NCBI GenBank assembly: GCA_016190055.1
Contig: JACPRH010000026.1
Span: forward strand, 1-45,456
Source of the DNA: Nitrososphaerota archaeon
GTDB taxonomy: Archaea > Thermoproteota > Nitrososphaeria > Nitrososphaerales > JACPRH01
Direction of reading: 5' to 3'
Length of the DNA: 45,456 nt
Shown: in pieces, positions 7,917 to 17,800 of the stretch
Position numbering within the stretch: the first letter of the stretch is position 1
How the letters are laid out: the number at the start of each line of letters is the position of its first letter
Translations under genes and position numbers: made by a program
The notes under the pieces: model-generated
What the model saw: the letters and a program-made list of their open reading frames with translations, nothing else
Told to the model about the DNA's origin: nothing
The model's database searches: none

Positions 7917-10664
7917 CTACGTCTTAGATTCTTTGCTTCCCGCTACTGAGGATGATACTGCGTGTTTAGCGGCCTCCATTGCTTCTCCAATCTTCTCAGC
8001 GCTGCGGCCGCCACCCTGCCCAAACCTAGGGTCACCGCCGCCTGAGCCGCCTAGAACCTTCGCAATCTCTCGAACGATCTCACCGGCCTTCAACCCTTTC
8101 TTTATAGCTGCTTCACCGCAGAAGACGAACAGCCTGACGCTTCCGTTCACCGCCGCGAAGCCGCAGTATATCAGGCTGGGATCCACTTTGATAGCTGCTT
8201 CACCGACCGTTACGTGATACTCTTCGTCGAGCCCTTCATCTGCAGACATGTATAGCTTCAACCCGTCGACTTCGGTGGCGCGTTTAGAGATGTCTTCAAC
8301 CTCATAGGTAGAGAGCCGTTTGATTAGCTGCCTCTGCCGTTTCTTCAAGTCATCAGCAGTCTTCTTTAGCTCATACGTAGCCTTGACCGCCTTGTCTTGA
8401 GGAGCTTCAAGTATGTCGGAGATCTCGCTCAGGGTGCTCTCTCTTGCCTGAACGTATGAAAGGGCAGGTTCACCGGCAACGAACTCTATTCGTTCGACAC
8501 CGTCCTGAACACGTTCGCTTCGAAGAATCTTGATGAAACCTATGTCGCCGGTTCTAGAGGTGTGGGTTCCGCCGCAGGCCTCAACATCCCATCCTGAGAT
8601 GTTCAGGATTCTGAGCTCCCTCATCGGCACAACACCTCCTTGGTAGAGTCTGAAGCCGTACTTCTGCTCAGCCTGACTTCTCGGAAGTATTTCCTTAATC
8701 ACCGGCAGATTCATCAGGATGGCGCTGTTAGCAACCGACTCTATTTTGTCTAGTTCTTCACGCGTGAGGTGAGCGTAGTGAGTGATGTCCAGCCTCGCCT
8801 TATCGACGCCTTTGAAGGCGGAGTGCTGCCAGACCCATGATCCCAAGGTCTTCTGGGCGGCGCCGTTGACTAGGTGGGTGGCGGTGTGGTGTCGGGTGAG
8901 GAGACTGCGTCTATGCGCGTCAACTTTGCATCGGATGGTCTGCCCCTCATTGAGCTGAGGCTTCTTAAGCCGGTGAAGCACCACATTACCGTACTTCTCG
9001 ACATCTTCAACCTCGAAGCCGCCGATGAATCCCAGATCAGGTTCCTGTCCACCGGAGCGTGGGTAGAAGGCGGTTGCGTCTAGAACAATGTACTGGTTGT
9101 CAAATATCTTCAGAACCTTCGCGGTGAACTCGAAGAGATCCTGATCCTCGTAGAAGAGAAGTCGTGTAGGGGGTACTCGTTCAACATCGAACTTCTGAGG
9201 CGTCTTCTCTTCACGCTCCATCATGTGGCGCTCGGTGACCTTCGCGTAGAAGTCCTGAGGCACCTCTATTGGGAGACCGTGTTTCTTCAGCATGTCAGGA
9301 GTAATCCCCTCCGAGTCGTACAGCTGTATCAGTTCGTCTTCACTTGGGTTTCTGCGGGTCTTAGCCATGCTGCCTACGTGTTTGTCTATTCGCTCCACCG
9401 TATTTCGATACCTTTGCTCCTCAACCTCAAGAATCTTCGCGATCTCGCCTCTACGCTCATCGAGCTCAGGATACATCGCCATGAGATAATCGATATGCCA
9501 GTTAGCAACCTCTTCAAGCGTCAGATTCCAGCCGAACTCGTCGAGAAAGCCCAGCGCACGCCTCAACACTACCCTGAGATTGTAGCCGCCGCCGACGTTG
9601 CTCGGTAACCCCCCATCCGAAATCGCGAAGACCAAGCTTCGCGTGTGATCCGCCACAGCGTACAGCGCCTCAAGGCCAGCGGTCTGCCGCTGCAGATCCT
9701 TCTCGGAGATACCTAGCTCCTTCGCGATCTTAGCCTTCTCCTCCTTCAAATCAGAGATCTCGTCAAGGTTAAGGACGCCTGCAAGCCGCGCATACCGTAA
9801 GTAGAATTCTGGATCATACTCGATGTTGCAGCGAGCCATCATCTGCTTCAAAGCGGGGCCGAAGACCGCGTCGTAACTGGTCGGGGTACCTTGGGTGATC
9901 CAGCTGAAACGCTCTAACCCGGCGCCCATGTCGATGACCTTCTCCCTCATCACCCGATAATCTTCAGGGGTTCCCTTGAACTCGGTGAAAACAGCGTTCC
10001 CCAGCTCAAGACCCCGCACGTTGTACTCGAGGCTGTAGCCGAAGGCACCGTATCCAAGCCAAACATCCTCGGTGAAAACCACCTCTTCAGGAGGAATGCC
10101 GAAGGGACCGGTGAGAAGCTCAAAGTCCAAGTCGACGCAGCGATCCTTCCAGTAACCCTTCCCCTGATCCGAAATGCTGTGCTGCCCAATCATGCAGAAG
10201 GAGGAGTAGTGTTTACCGGATACCCCTACATTCTGAATATCATTGAAGCGCAGACACATCTGCGGCACAATAAGCGGGTTCGCAGGCATATCGAAGACAA
10301 CTTCGCCGCCCTCAATACGTTGAAAATCAATTATCGAAGCGACTGTAAAGAAGAGATCAGGCCGCCACCGACACACCACAGGGTAGCGTTTAACGCTGGT
10401 ATGCCCATTCTTAACAAAGAAGCTCTCAACCTGACGCCAAGCATCAATATAGTCGAACCGCCGATTAGTCGGAGGATCACCTAGAAACTCGTAGTGCTGA
10501 CAAGGAGGCTCAGGACAAACCACTCTATCAGCATCCAGCGTCCAAAAGTAGCGTCCACACTTAACACACTGCTTTCTAATGAAGCCTTTCTGCCGGAACA
10601 GCTCGACCTCATAGTACCGTTTAAAGTCGGAGGAAAACTTGGACTTAAGAGCCGCCTTCATCAT
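7917..10664 (-). CDS. alaS: alanyl-tRNA synthetase (archaeal type)
   Basis: 915 aa. The N-terminal archaeal extension has a Cys cluster at residues 33, 36, 50 and 55 (CVKC, then C-x4-C). The class II catalytic core follows, and the editing domain carries the zinc motif HHTATH (592-597) plus CGGTH (697-701). The C-terminal C-Ala domain ends in the glycine-rich GGSGGGDPRFGQGGG typical of the family. A TATA-like box (minus CGTTATTAACC, about 10689-10699) sits about 30 nt before the ATG, so the message is probably nearly leaderless. It is the first gene of an alaS-leuS operon. The bases after its stop are a GGCA tandem repeat. Confidence 0.98.
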   Translation of the reverse strand: MMKAALKSKFSSDFKRYYEVELFRQKGFIRKQCVKCGRYFWTLDADRVVCPEPPCQHYEFLGDPPTNRRFDYIDAWRQVESFFVKNGHTSVKRYPVVCRWRPDLFFTVASIIDFQRIEGGEVVFDMPANPLIVPQMCLRFNDIQNVGVSGKHYSSFCMIGQHSISDQGKGYWKDRCVDLDFELLTGPFGIPPEEVVFTEDVWLGYGAFGYSLEYNVRGLELGNAVFTEFKGTPEDYRVMREKVIDMGAGLERFSWITQGTPTSYDAVFGPALKQMMARCNIEYDPEFYLRYARLAGVLNLDEISDLKEEKAKIAKELGISEKDLQRQTAGLEALYAVADHTRSLVFAISDGGLPSNVGGGYNLRVVLRRALGFLDEFGWNLTLEEVANWHIDYLMAMYPELDERRGEIAKILEVEEQRYRNTVERIDKHVGSMAKTRRNPSEDELIQLYDSEGITPDMLKKHGLPIEVPQDFYAKVTERHMMEREEKTPQKFDVERVPPTRLLFYEDQDLFEFTAKVLKIFDNQYIVLDATAFYPRSGGQEPDLGFIGGFEVEDVEKYGNVVLHRLKKPQLNEGQTIRCKVDAHRRSLLTRHHTATHLVNGAAQKTLGSWVWQHSAFKGVDKARLDITHYAHLTREELDKIESVANSAILMNLPVIKEILPRSQAEQKYGFRLYQGGVVPMRELRILNISGWDVEACGGTHTSRTGDIGFIKILRSERVQDGVERIEFVAGEPALSYVQARESTLSEISDILEAPQDKAVKATYELKKTADDLKKRQRQLIKRLSTYEVEDISKRATEVDGLKLYMSADEGLDEEYHVTVGEAAIKVDPSLIYCGFAAVNGSVRLFVFCGEAAIKKGLKAGEIVREIAKVLGGSGGGDPRFGQGGGRSAEKIGEAMEAAKHAVSSSVAGSKESKT

Positions 10665-10781
10665 TTACAGACCCGTCTCCTGATGAGGGGTTAATAACGA
10701 TGTCTCTCTAACGGTGCTGTTAAGTTATTTGTGGTGAGTAGTTCTGTTAACTCTGCAGGGATGATCTGGTAGCGTTGCTTA

Positions 10782-11201
10782 TCATTGTTCTAGGCAAGTT
10801 TCGGTGCGTAAATAACTAATAACATCCTCCTGTTCTATATGCCTGTTTGTACTGTTATTCCAGCACTCGGCAAATAGCTCCTGCGGTTCACCGTCGGAGC
10901 TCATTAGAATTCTCAGTCGAAGGTATGGTAGAACATTTGAATCGTTTGCCTGAGCTGGCTCAGTGATCCGGTAATCTACAGCCAATCTACCGCTCCGATC
11001 AACTTCAATACTGGCGTTAGGGTATCTCGTCAGTAAGATTTTGGTTTCCTCCAACCGGTTTGCTCTTTCGATAACCGCTTCATTTGGTAGCTCCCTTTCG
11101 GAAGGGACAGGCCGCCTAACAGATACTAGGTAAAGAGCCAGTATCAATACGCCTGTGATGGTGATCACCATCGCAACTGCTACAGTCTTGCTTTGGAGCA
11201 T
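10782..11201 (-). CDS. small membrane-anchored hypothetical protein
   Basis: 139 aa, not recognised. One hydrophobic segment (residues about 8-28) is followed by a polar domain likely facing outside. The domain has alternating short strands and two Cys residues (in AECWNN and near the end in TETCLEQ) that could form a disulfide. An AT-rich TATA-like element (minus TTTTTATTAATC, about 11221-11232) lies about 25 nt upstream of the start. It is downstream of archaemetzincin on the same strand, 70 bp away, but has its own promoter. Confidence 0.7.
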   Translation of the reverse strand: MLQSKTVAVAMVITITGVLILALYLVSVRRPVPSERELPNEAVIERANRLEETKILLTRYPNASIEVDRSGRLAVDYRITEPAQANDSNVLPYLRLRILMSSDGEPQELFAECWNNSTNRHIEQEDVISYLRTETCLEQ

Positions 11202-11271
11202 GAAACCGTTTATTGTTCTAGATTAATAAAAAGATCTCCAACTAACCTACTCGAGCACGCACCGATAACAT

Positions 11272-11820
11272 TCACAGGTGCAATGTGTTCTCGAGGCTGG
11301 CTCGACACAAGGAGCAGAACTCCCGGCTCTTTCTATCAGTATCAGCTATACTGTTAGAGAAGAACATCACACAGTCAGAATTCCTATCATGAGAAAGCCC
11401 GAAGACGTGACCCAGCTCGTGAATCGCCTCCTTCACCGCCCGATCCACGTAAAGCGCAGCATCAGGCCGTCCGCCGAAATACTCAGGCTTCAGACGATTC
11501 AGAGAGATAACCCCGGCTCGAATCGACGGGCTAGCTAATCCGAAGACGTAGTTTAACTCAGGAACGTAAAGATCAGCGTCAGTGACTCCGAGAAAATAAT
11601 CTGGTGAGAGAGACGATGCTACCGTGTTAGCGATGTTTTGGAGAAGAATCGAAGCGTTGTACTGGTTCCGGTTAGAGTCGAAGCAACCGTTGAGAAGAGA
11701 CCCAGATTCCGGCCCGACGCTACATGAGAAGCGGGGGAAGGTTTGGGAAACCTCCTGCTGTATTTTACGCAGAATCTGCCGATCCTTGCAGCGTATTGGG
11801 AGCAGCTGGATATCCGGCAA
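11272..11820 (-). CDS. amzA: archaemetzincin-family zinc metalloprotease
   Basis: 182 aa, normal family length. The catalytic zinc motif is HELGH at residues 134-138 with third ligand His144 and the Met-turn near Met152. The family's second zinc site normally has four Cys in the pattern C-x4-C-x-M-x(16-17)-C-x2-C. Here Cys150, Cys169 and Cys172 are present but the first is Asp145. Asp can bind zinc, so the site may survive. The start is TTG at 11820. Substrate is unknown for the family in archaea. It is transcribed divergently from ribosomal P1. Confidence 0.92.
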   Translation of the reverse strand: MPDIQLLPIRCKDRQILRKIQQEVSQTFPRFSCSVGPESGSLLNGCFDSNRNQYNASILLQNIANTVASSLSPDYFLGVTDADLYVPELNYVFGLASPSIRAGVISLNRLKPEYFGGRPDAALYVDRAVKEAIHELGHVFGLSHDRNSDCVMFFSNSIADTDRKSREFCSLCRASLENTLHL

Positions 11821-11896
11821 AGGTCACTAGGTAAAAATGGGGGTTGACCGGATATTTCTTTTGCTCTCCAGTTAGGCTCTACCTTAAGTTGAAAAA

Positions 11897-11906
11897 TTTT
11901 AAATAG
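11897..11906 (+). promoter_or_regulatory. TATA box of ribosomal protein P1
   Basis: TTTTAAATAG lies about 40 nt before the ATG at 11943, predicting a start near 11927 and a leader of about 16 nt. It confirms that P1 is transcribed from its own promoter rather than with L1-P0. Confidence 0.6.
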
Positions 11907-11942
11907 CCTCCGCAAAGTCTGCCTGTTGCGAGTCGAAATAAA

Positions 11943-12236
11943 ATGGAGTCTGTATATGCCGCACTGCTGCTTCACAAGCTCAACAAAGAGGTAAACGAAG
12001 AGAACGTAAAGAAGGTTCTACAAGCCGCTGGAGCACAGCCCGACGAAGTCAAAACTAAGGCCCTTGTTGCAGCCCTCAGCGAAGTAAACATCGATGAGGC
12101 ATTGAAGAGCGCAGTCGTAGCACCCGCACCGGCATCAACTGAAGCCGCGCCGAAAGCAGAAGCTAAGAAGGAAGAAAAGAAGGAAGAGAAGAAGGAAGAA
12201 GAAGCGCTCGCAGGACTCTCAAGTCTATTCGGCTAG
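11943..12236 (+). CDS. rpl12: ribosomal stalk protein P1 (archaeal L12)
   Basis: 97 aa. The N-terminal dimerisation domain ([20 protein letters not shown]) is followed by an Ala/Pro hinge, a charged Lys/Glu tract (about 75-87) and the conserved C-terminal tail AGLSSLFG that recruits translational GTPases. In most archaea this gene closes an L1-P0-P1 operon. Here it stands alone on the opposite strand, converging with the P0-L1 operon across a 333-bp gap, with its own TATA box at 11897-11906. Confidence 0.97.
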   Translation: MESVYAALLLHKLNKEVNEENVKKVLQAAGAQPDEVKTKALVAALSEVNIDEALKSAVVAPAPASTEAAPKAEAKKEEKKEEKKEEEALAGLSSLFG

Positions 12237-12569
12237 AATAGGCTTCGAAAGAGAACATCTAGGCGCTTCCCGCTACCCTCAACTACACTTCCCTTCTCCA
12301 TTATCTTCTTCAACGCTAGCAATAGCTTTATCCCGTAATTTTCGTTTATTTGTCTAAACTAAACCGAGCGTGTAGACTGACTGGATGAATAACCGACTGC
12401 GACACTCAGCCCACCTACGCTCAACAGATTAATTGAGACTGTAGAGTTCGCGGGCCCAGACCTCACCTGCTTCTTTCTTGCGCGTCTTGCAGAGAGTAGC
12501 CTAATCTAGCTTAGATACAAAATGCGATGTTGTTAGGCTGCACTGTGTTGGAAAGCTAAACCAATCAGG
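12237..12569. other. 333-bp gap between convergent P1 and P0 genes
   Basis: No convincing gene. On the minus strand a 41-codon open stretch (12358-12233) ends exactly over the P1 stop codon and has protein-like composition (LLLALKKIMEKGSVVEGSG). Its first possible start is TTG at 12322, and a TAG interrupts the same frame upstream at 12361-12359. It may be a relic or chance. No strong terminator hairpin was noticed. Confidence 0.4.
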
Positions 12570-13436
12570 TTAGCCGCTGAACCCTTTCTTCTGAGCTAAG
12601 CTCAGGATAGTTTGGGCTCTTAGCTGAGCCGTTGAGAGTATGTCAGGTAGGGATTCACGTGTAGGAATAGCCGCTTCGACAGCAAGTGCCCTTGCATGTC
12701 TAGCTGCCTGCGCTAGGATGAGTGGGGTAGTTTCTTTTGTGAGGAATGCCGAGTTGACTGCCAGCGCCATTGCTGAGTTGAATGCTGCTTGGATGTTGCG
12801 TTGATACTCGTCTAGGTTTAGGGATAGGTCGGTTCTATGGAAGACTAGGCCGTCCATGTAGGCTGCGTTGAGTGATAATCCAGCCTTGATCGGTTTCAGG
12901 TTGAGTTTAGCGAGAAGTCCGGATAGCTTCGGTGAAATTTTCTCACCGGTTTTAACGACCGTGGTATCCTGCGTTACGACGATGTTGCCTGCGTCGATCT
13001 TTGTTGGAACCTTCAGTTCTTTGAATTCGCTGAGAACTGGGCCAGGCGGCATCCCTGTGTTACCAGCAGGCAGGATGACGTCGTTAGTCGCGATGTCTCC
13101 GGCTCTCGCGGGTAGATCAACCTTGTTTTTGTCAAGCATTAGTTGAAGCTTGAACGGGTTCATGCTGGTGAAGATCAATGCATTCTGATCTGTAATTGAG
13201 GTAAGAAATTGATCGATATTCGTTCGACTGTCCTTTAACGCCATGGTTACGAGCTTGTTTTTAGCTACGAGGATGTTGAGCTCTCCTCGGAAGTCCTTTC
13301 GAAGCGCCATCATCTGACGTGCTCGAACCTTACGGATCCTAGAGGCTGCGATGACCTGACTTCCTTCAGAGTATTCTTTGATCTTCTGAAGCATCTCGGT
13401 CTTCTTAGGTGAATAAGTTTGGTGTCCAGTCCTCAT
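12570..13436 (-). CDS. rpl10: ribosomal stalk base protein P0 (L10)
   Basis: 288 aa. The N-terminal rRNA-binding domain (QKIKEYSEGSQVIAASRIRK onward) and the archaeal insertion region (PGPVLSEFKELKVPT) are clear, followed by the helical spine that binds P1 dimers. The protein ends shortly after the spine (AQKKGFSG). The acidic, flexible tail ending in a GLxxLFG-like motif, present in euryarchaeal P0 of about 340 aa, is missing. The gene starts 3 bp after the L1 stop, so the two form a tight operon. Confidence 0.96.
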   Translation of the reverse strand: MRTGHQTYSPKKTEMLQKIKEYSEGSQVIAASRIRKVRARQMMALRKDFRGELNILVAKNKLVTMALKDSRTNIDQFLTSITDQNALIFTSMNPFKLQLMLDKNKVDLPARAGDIATNDVILPAGNTGMPPGPVLSEFKELKVPTKIDAGNIVVTQDTTVVKTGEKISPKLSGLLAKLNLKPIKAGLSLNAAYMDGLVFHRTDLSLNLDEYQRNIQAAFNSAMALAVNSAFLTKETTPLILAQAARHARALAVEAAIPTRESLPDILSTAQLRAQTILSLAQKKGFSG

Positions 13437-13439
13437 CTC

Positions 13440-14093
13440 TTAGCTCACCGCTGCAGTCGCGACTGGTTTTGACATTGTTAGCTTCAGCATAACGCGGCCG
13501 AAGTTATTTGCACCAGACGGCATCTTTCGCTCAATGTTGCCCAGAACCGCTAGAGCATTCTCAGCGATCTGCTCATCAGTCATCTTCTCGTCGCCTACCT
13601 TGCCGGTGACTGCGAGCTGCTTTCTACTTCTGATCCTAACAGCTGTTCTGAACCGCTGAATCATTCCTTCAACAGGAGCATTAGGCGGTAGAGGCATAGG
13701 CATCTTCCCTCTTGGACCAAGATACTGACCGAGAGCCTTTCCAATCTTCGGCATGTAAGCTGTCTCAGCTAGGAAAAATGAGTAGTTTTTAGCAATCGTC
13801 TTCATCTGCCGTTTTTGCGAGGCGGCCTTGTCGAGCTCTTCAACCTCGATGACGCGGTCGGCGCCGCCCTTCCTCGCACGTGTAGCTAAATCGCCACCTG
13901 CGAAGACGCAGACGGTTGGTTTCTTAGTAAACGGGTGAGGTAGATAAATTAACTCGTTAACGTTCAAATCAACCTTCTTGATATCGATATCACGTAGAGT
14001 AATGATCAATTCAAATGATTGGTCGAAGCCCCGCTTACTGGACTTCTCCCGGGCCTCCTTGGCCATTTTAACAAAGTCTTTAGCGTTCACCAA
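13440..14093 (-). CDS. rpl1: ribosomal protein L1
   Basis: 217 aa, typical archaeal L1 length. N-terminus VNAKDFVKMAKEAREKSSKR, central domain with LGPRGKMPMPLP, and C-terminal IGNVGDE-like segment (VTGKVGDEKMTDEQIAENA) all fit. It binds 23S rRNA at the L1 stalk. The start is either TTG at 14093 or the adjacent GTG at 14090. A TATA-like CTTAATAAGG (14137-14146, minus) predicts a leader of about 22 nt. The leader can form a small hairpin (TGGT-GACT-ACCA) right before the start. Archaeal L1 is known to bind its own mRNA, so this could matter, but no binding motif was verified. Confidence 0.97.
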   Translation of the reverse strand: MVNAKDFVKMAKEAREKSSKRGFDQSFELIITLRDIDIKKVDLNVNELIYLPHPFTKKPTVCVFAGGDLATRARKGGADRVIEVEELDKAASQKRQMKTIAKNYSFFLAETAYMPKIGKALGQYLGPRGKMPMPLPPNAPVEGMIQRFRTAVRIRSRKQLAVTGKVGDEKMTDEQIAENALAVLGNIERKMPSGANNFGRVMLKLTMSKPVATAAVS

Positions 14094-14407
14094 TGGTAGT
14101 CACCACGTCTCCGGCTCGGCCTCTCCGCGATGAAGACCTTATTAAGATATCATCTTGAAAGACCGAATCGTCGATCGATCCTGCCTCTCAAAAATGGCTC
14201 TAATAACAGTTTCCTTATCCTGCTCGATCCTATTAAACTAAGAAACAGGAACCTAATACAGCTTGCTGGCGTTTAAACTGGAATAATATCTGATCTAGCA
14301 GCCTGCTGTGACGGCTAGAAAAAAGATACATTCCCGTCTCTTAACTGATTTATGAGCCTAGTCTTGCGCTCTAATGTTATGATTGATTATTTGATTAATT
14401 GATTGAT
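14094..14407. other. 314-bp gap upstream of L1
   Basis: Contains the L1 promoter (minus TATA-like box at 14137-14146) and, at the far end, a period-4 AATC/GATT repeat tract (14381-14410) that starts at the stop codon of the AhpD-like ORF. No gene or RNA seen in between. Confidence 0.5.
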
Positions 14408-14746
14408 TTACAGTTGCAGGAAGCTTCGTCTTGAGAGTAGGTTTGCGAAGAGCGCAGCTTTACTTGGTTCACTTTCGGCGGCCCGCATCATTGTTGTCTT
14501 CGCTACTCCTAGATGGAAGCGTTGACAATAGGAGCACTTAACGTTGGGAGATATAGATGAACCGATTGATCTGCCGGGTATTAGCGAAATACTGCTCGAT
14601 GTTCTTAGCTGATGCTGCTTGAAGAGCGGCCACTCCTGAACTAGCATGCCTACAGGCAGAGTTCTCAAGAAGCTAGGCACCGCCCCAAGGGTTATCTCGA
14701 TATCCTTCAGCGTTTCCGCGTAACTCAATTCTTCATCTTTATTCAT
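14408..14746 (-). CDS. short AhpD/carboxymuconolactone-decarboxylase-like protein
   Basis: 112 aa. Residues about 8-45 (LKDIEITLGAVPSFLRTLP, then EWPLFKQHQL) and the motif KCSYCQRFHLGVAK match the start and the redox-active CxxC...H helix of AhpD-like proteins. The segment between them (IPGRSIGSSISPNVK) looks several residues short. The part after the CxxC helix does not follow the family well, and the helices usually following are absent. It is either a divergent small member or a decaying gene. It lies 70 bp after carB on the same strand. Confidence 0.55.
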   Translation of the reverse strand: MNKDEELSYAETLKDIEITLGAVPSFLRTLPVGMLVQEWPLFKQHQLRTSSSISLIPGRSIGSSISPNVKCSYCQRFHLGVAKTTMMRAAESEPSKAALFANLLSRRSFLQL

Positions 14747-14816
14747 ACTGATTGTAATCGCATCCGAACATATATCACAAATGCTTCAAATGTATACTTT
14801 TGGGTGCCAGATAAAT

Positions 14817-17800
14817 TCAGGCTAGGATATCTACGGTAGGCTTGTTCTTCTGCATCCACTCCAAGCTCTTAACGAAGACAGTCGCGGTCTCTGGGTTGGT
14901 GAGTACTGGAATACCGAGTTCGACTGCACGACGACGAATTACATATTCGTCTTCAAGCATATCGGCGTACTTTTCCATTGCTGAGGACTGTGGAATATTG
15001 ATGATAAGGTCAAGTGTTCCACCGACAAGATAGTCAACAATGTTCGGCTTCCTTTCAGGCTCATCTAGCTTGAAGACTGTTGTAACGTCTGGAACACCAT
15101 TCTGCGTGAAGAACTCAGAGGTATGCTCAGTCGCGAGGATGTGGTAGCCTAGCTGTTGCAGCGTCTCAACAAGCGGGAGAATACGTTTCTTCATTCCTGT
15201 GCCACCTACCGTGATCAGGATGTTGCCGCCTGGTCTAGGGGTCTTGTAGCCTGCGGAGGCCATTGCTTTACTCAACGCGTCGAAGAAGCTGCTTCCGAAG
15301 CAGGCGACCTCTCCAGTTGACTGCATCTCTACTCCGAGGAACAGGTCAGCTCCCTCTAGCTGAGTGAACGAGAACTGCGGAACCTTCACCCCGAACAGCC
15401 CCTTCTTCCTCGACAGGGAAAGCATCGGCTGAAGACTCCTCCCTAAGACTGCGAGCGCAGCTGCATCCATCAGATTAATCCCGGTCAGCTTGGATATGAA
15501 TGGCATCGAGCGAGAGGCTCTGAGGTTACACTCAATCACGTAAACGGTGTCGTCTTTAACGATAAACTGGATATTGAACGGCCCCTTCACGTGTAGAGCT
15601 CGAGCGATTCTTCCCGCATAATCTTCAAGAGTCTCAAGCACCTGTGGAGCAACCCCTTTCGGTGGAGCAACCATAATAGCGTCACCGGAGTGTATACCAG
15701 CCTTCTCAACATGCTCAATAACCGAGCCTATCAGCACATCTTTCCCGTCTGAGACTGCGTCGAGCTCCACCTCCATCGCGTTCTGGATGAACTTGCTTAT
15801 TACTACAGGATGTTCTGGACTGACACGCGCAGCCGCCTTGAGGAACTTTTCAAGATGCTCAGTAGTCCAAATCACCCTCATAGCTGCTCCGCTTAACACG
15901 TAGGAAGGCCTAACCATCACCGGGAAGCCGACTTCTTTGGCGAAGCTTCGCGCCTCTTCGATGGAGGCGAACAGGCTCCACTGCGGCTGAGCCATGCCTA
16001 GATCGTCGAGTAGCTTGCTGAACTTCGAGCGGTCCTCTGCCATGTCCACGTCTCGGCTGCTTGTTCCGAGGATAGCGACACCGCGCTTAGCCAGTTTAGG
16101 GGTGAGGTTGTTAGCTGTCTGTCCGCCTACACAGGTAACTACGCCCTTCGGATTCTCCTTCTCGTAAATATCTAGGACGCGTTCTAATGTGAGCTCCTCG
16201 AAGTAGAGACGATCACTCATATCGTAGTCGGTTGATACCGTCTCTGGGTTGCAGTTTACTACGATGACCTCTTTCATGCCGTTTCGCTTCAGCCCCCACA
16301 CCATGTTCATGGTGCACCAGTCGAACTCCACTGAGCTCCCGATCCTGTATGTTCCGGCACCTAGAACCACGGCCTTCTCTTTACCGCCGCTGAACTCTAC
16401 GTCATCTACATCACCGCTGTAAGTCATGTAGAGGTAGTTGGTCTGCGCCGGCCACTCACCGGCTAACGTGTCAATCTGCTTCACAACAGGAGTGATGCCT
16501 AACCGTTTCCTGAGGCTCCGCGCATCGTCCTCCGAGACACCCAGACAGAGCGCTATCTGCCGATCTGAAAAGCCTAGACGCTTCGCGCTGCGAATAATAT
16601 CTGTAAGCTGCGGTTTAGGCGCATCTTTCCCAGCGGCCTTGACCTGCTTCTCAATCTCAACAACGTTTCTAAGCTTCTCAAGGAACCACCGATCGACGAA
16701 CGAGAGCTTCTGTATCTGCTCAAGAGGTACGCCGCCCTTAATCGCCTGTATAAGCGTAAACAGGATTTCATCGGTAGGTCGGTTTAACCCAGTTTCCACC
16801 ATATCCATCGACTCATCTTCTTCACCGGGGTTCCCAACCAACCCCACTCGACCTATCTCCAGCATTCGGATAGCCTTCTGAATAGCCTCCTCGAAGCATC
16901 TGCCTATCGCCATCACCTCGCCCACCGACTTCATCTGGGCGCCTAGACGTCGGTTGACCCGCTCAAACTTCTGCAGATCCCACCGCGGCATCTTCACCAC
17001 AAGATAGTCTAGAGACGGCTCAAAACAGGCAGTCGTTACACCGGTGACCTTGTTGCTTAACTCTGGAAGAGCATAACCTAACGCAAGCTTGGCTGCTACA
17101 TAGGCGAGAGGATACCCAGTCGCCTTAGACGCTAAGGCTGATGACCGTGAAAGCCGCGCGTTAATCTCAATAGCGTAGAACAGCTCAGACTTCATGTCGA
17201 GCGCGAATTGGATATTGCATTCACCCACGATGCCGCAGACTCGGGTTGCACGTATAGCAGCCTCCCTAAGCATATGGTACTCCCGGTTGGTCAGGGTTTG
17301 AGAGGGTGCGACGACAATATTATCGCCGGTGTGAACCCGCATCGACAGCATATTCTCCATATTGCAGACGGTGATGCAGTTGTCGTCCCTATCACGCATC
17401 ACCTCGTACTCAACCTGCTTCCACGATCCCAGATACTCCTCGACCAGAACCTGATGAGCTATGCTGTTGGAGAGACCTCGTTGCGCAACCTCGTCAAGCT
17501 CATATTCGTTGTACGCAACACCTGCGGCTCTGCCGCCTAGCGTGTAGGCGACCCTAACCATCACAGGGTAACCGATTTCCTTAGCGGCTTCACGAGCCTC
17601 CTTAACTGAATAGGCGGCCCGGCTCTTTGGTACCGGTATCCCGGCGGCAGTCATAGTCTTTCTGAACAGATCCCTATCCTCAGTCGCGTTGATTCCGGCG
17701 ACAGGCGTTCCCAGTACCTTAACACTATACTTCTCAAGCACCCCTTCCTTCGCAAGCTCGACACCGCAGTTCAACGCGGTTTGGCCTCCGAAGCTCAGGA

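Noticed and set aside
16438-16881. 147-aa ORF on the + strand inside carB
   Set aside because: Antisense shadow of CarB; Ser/Arg-rich artefactual composition.
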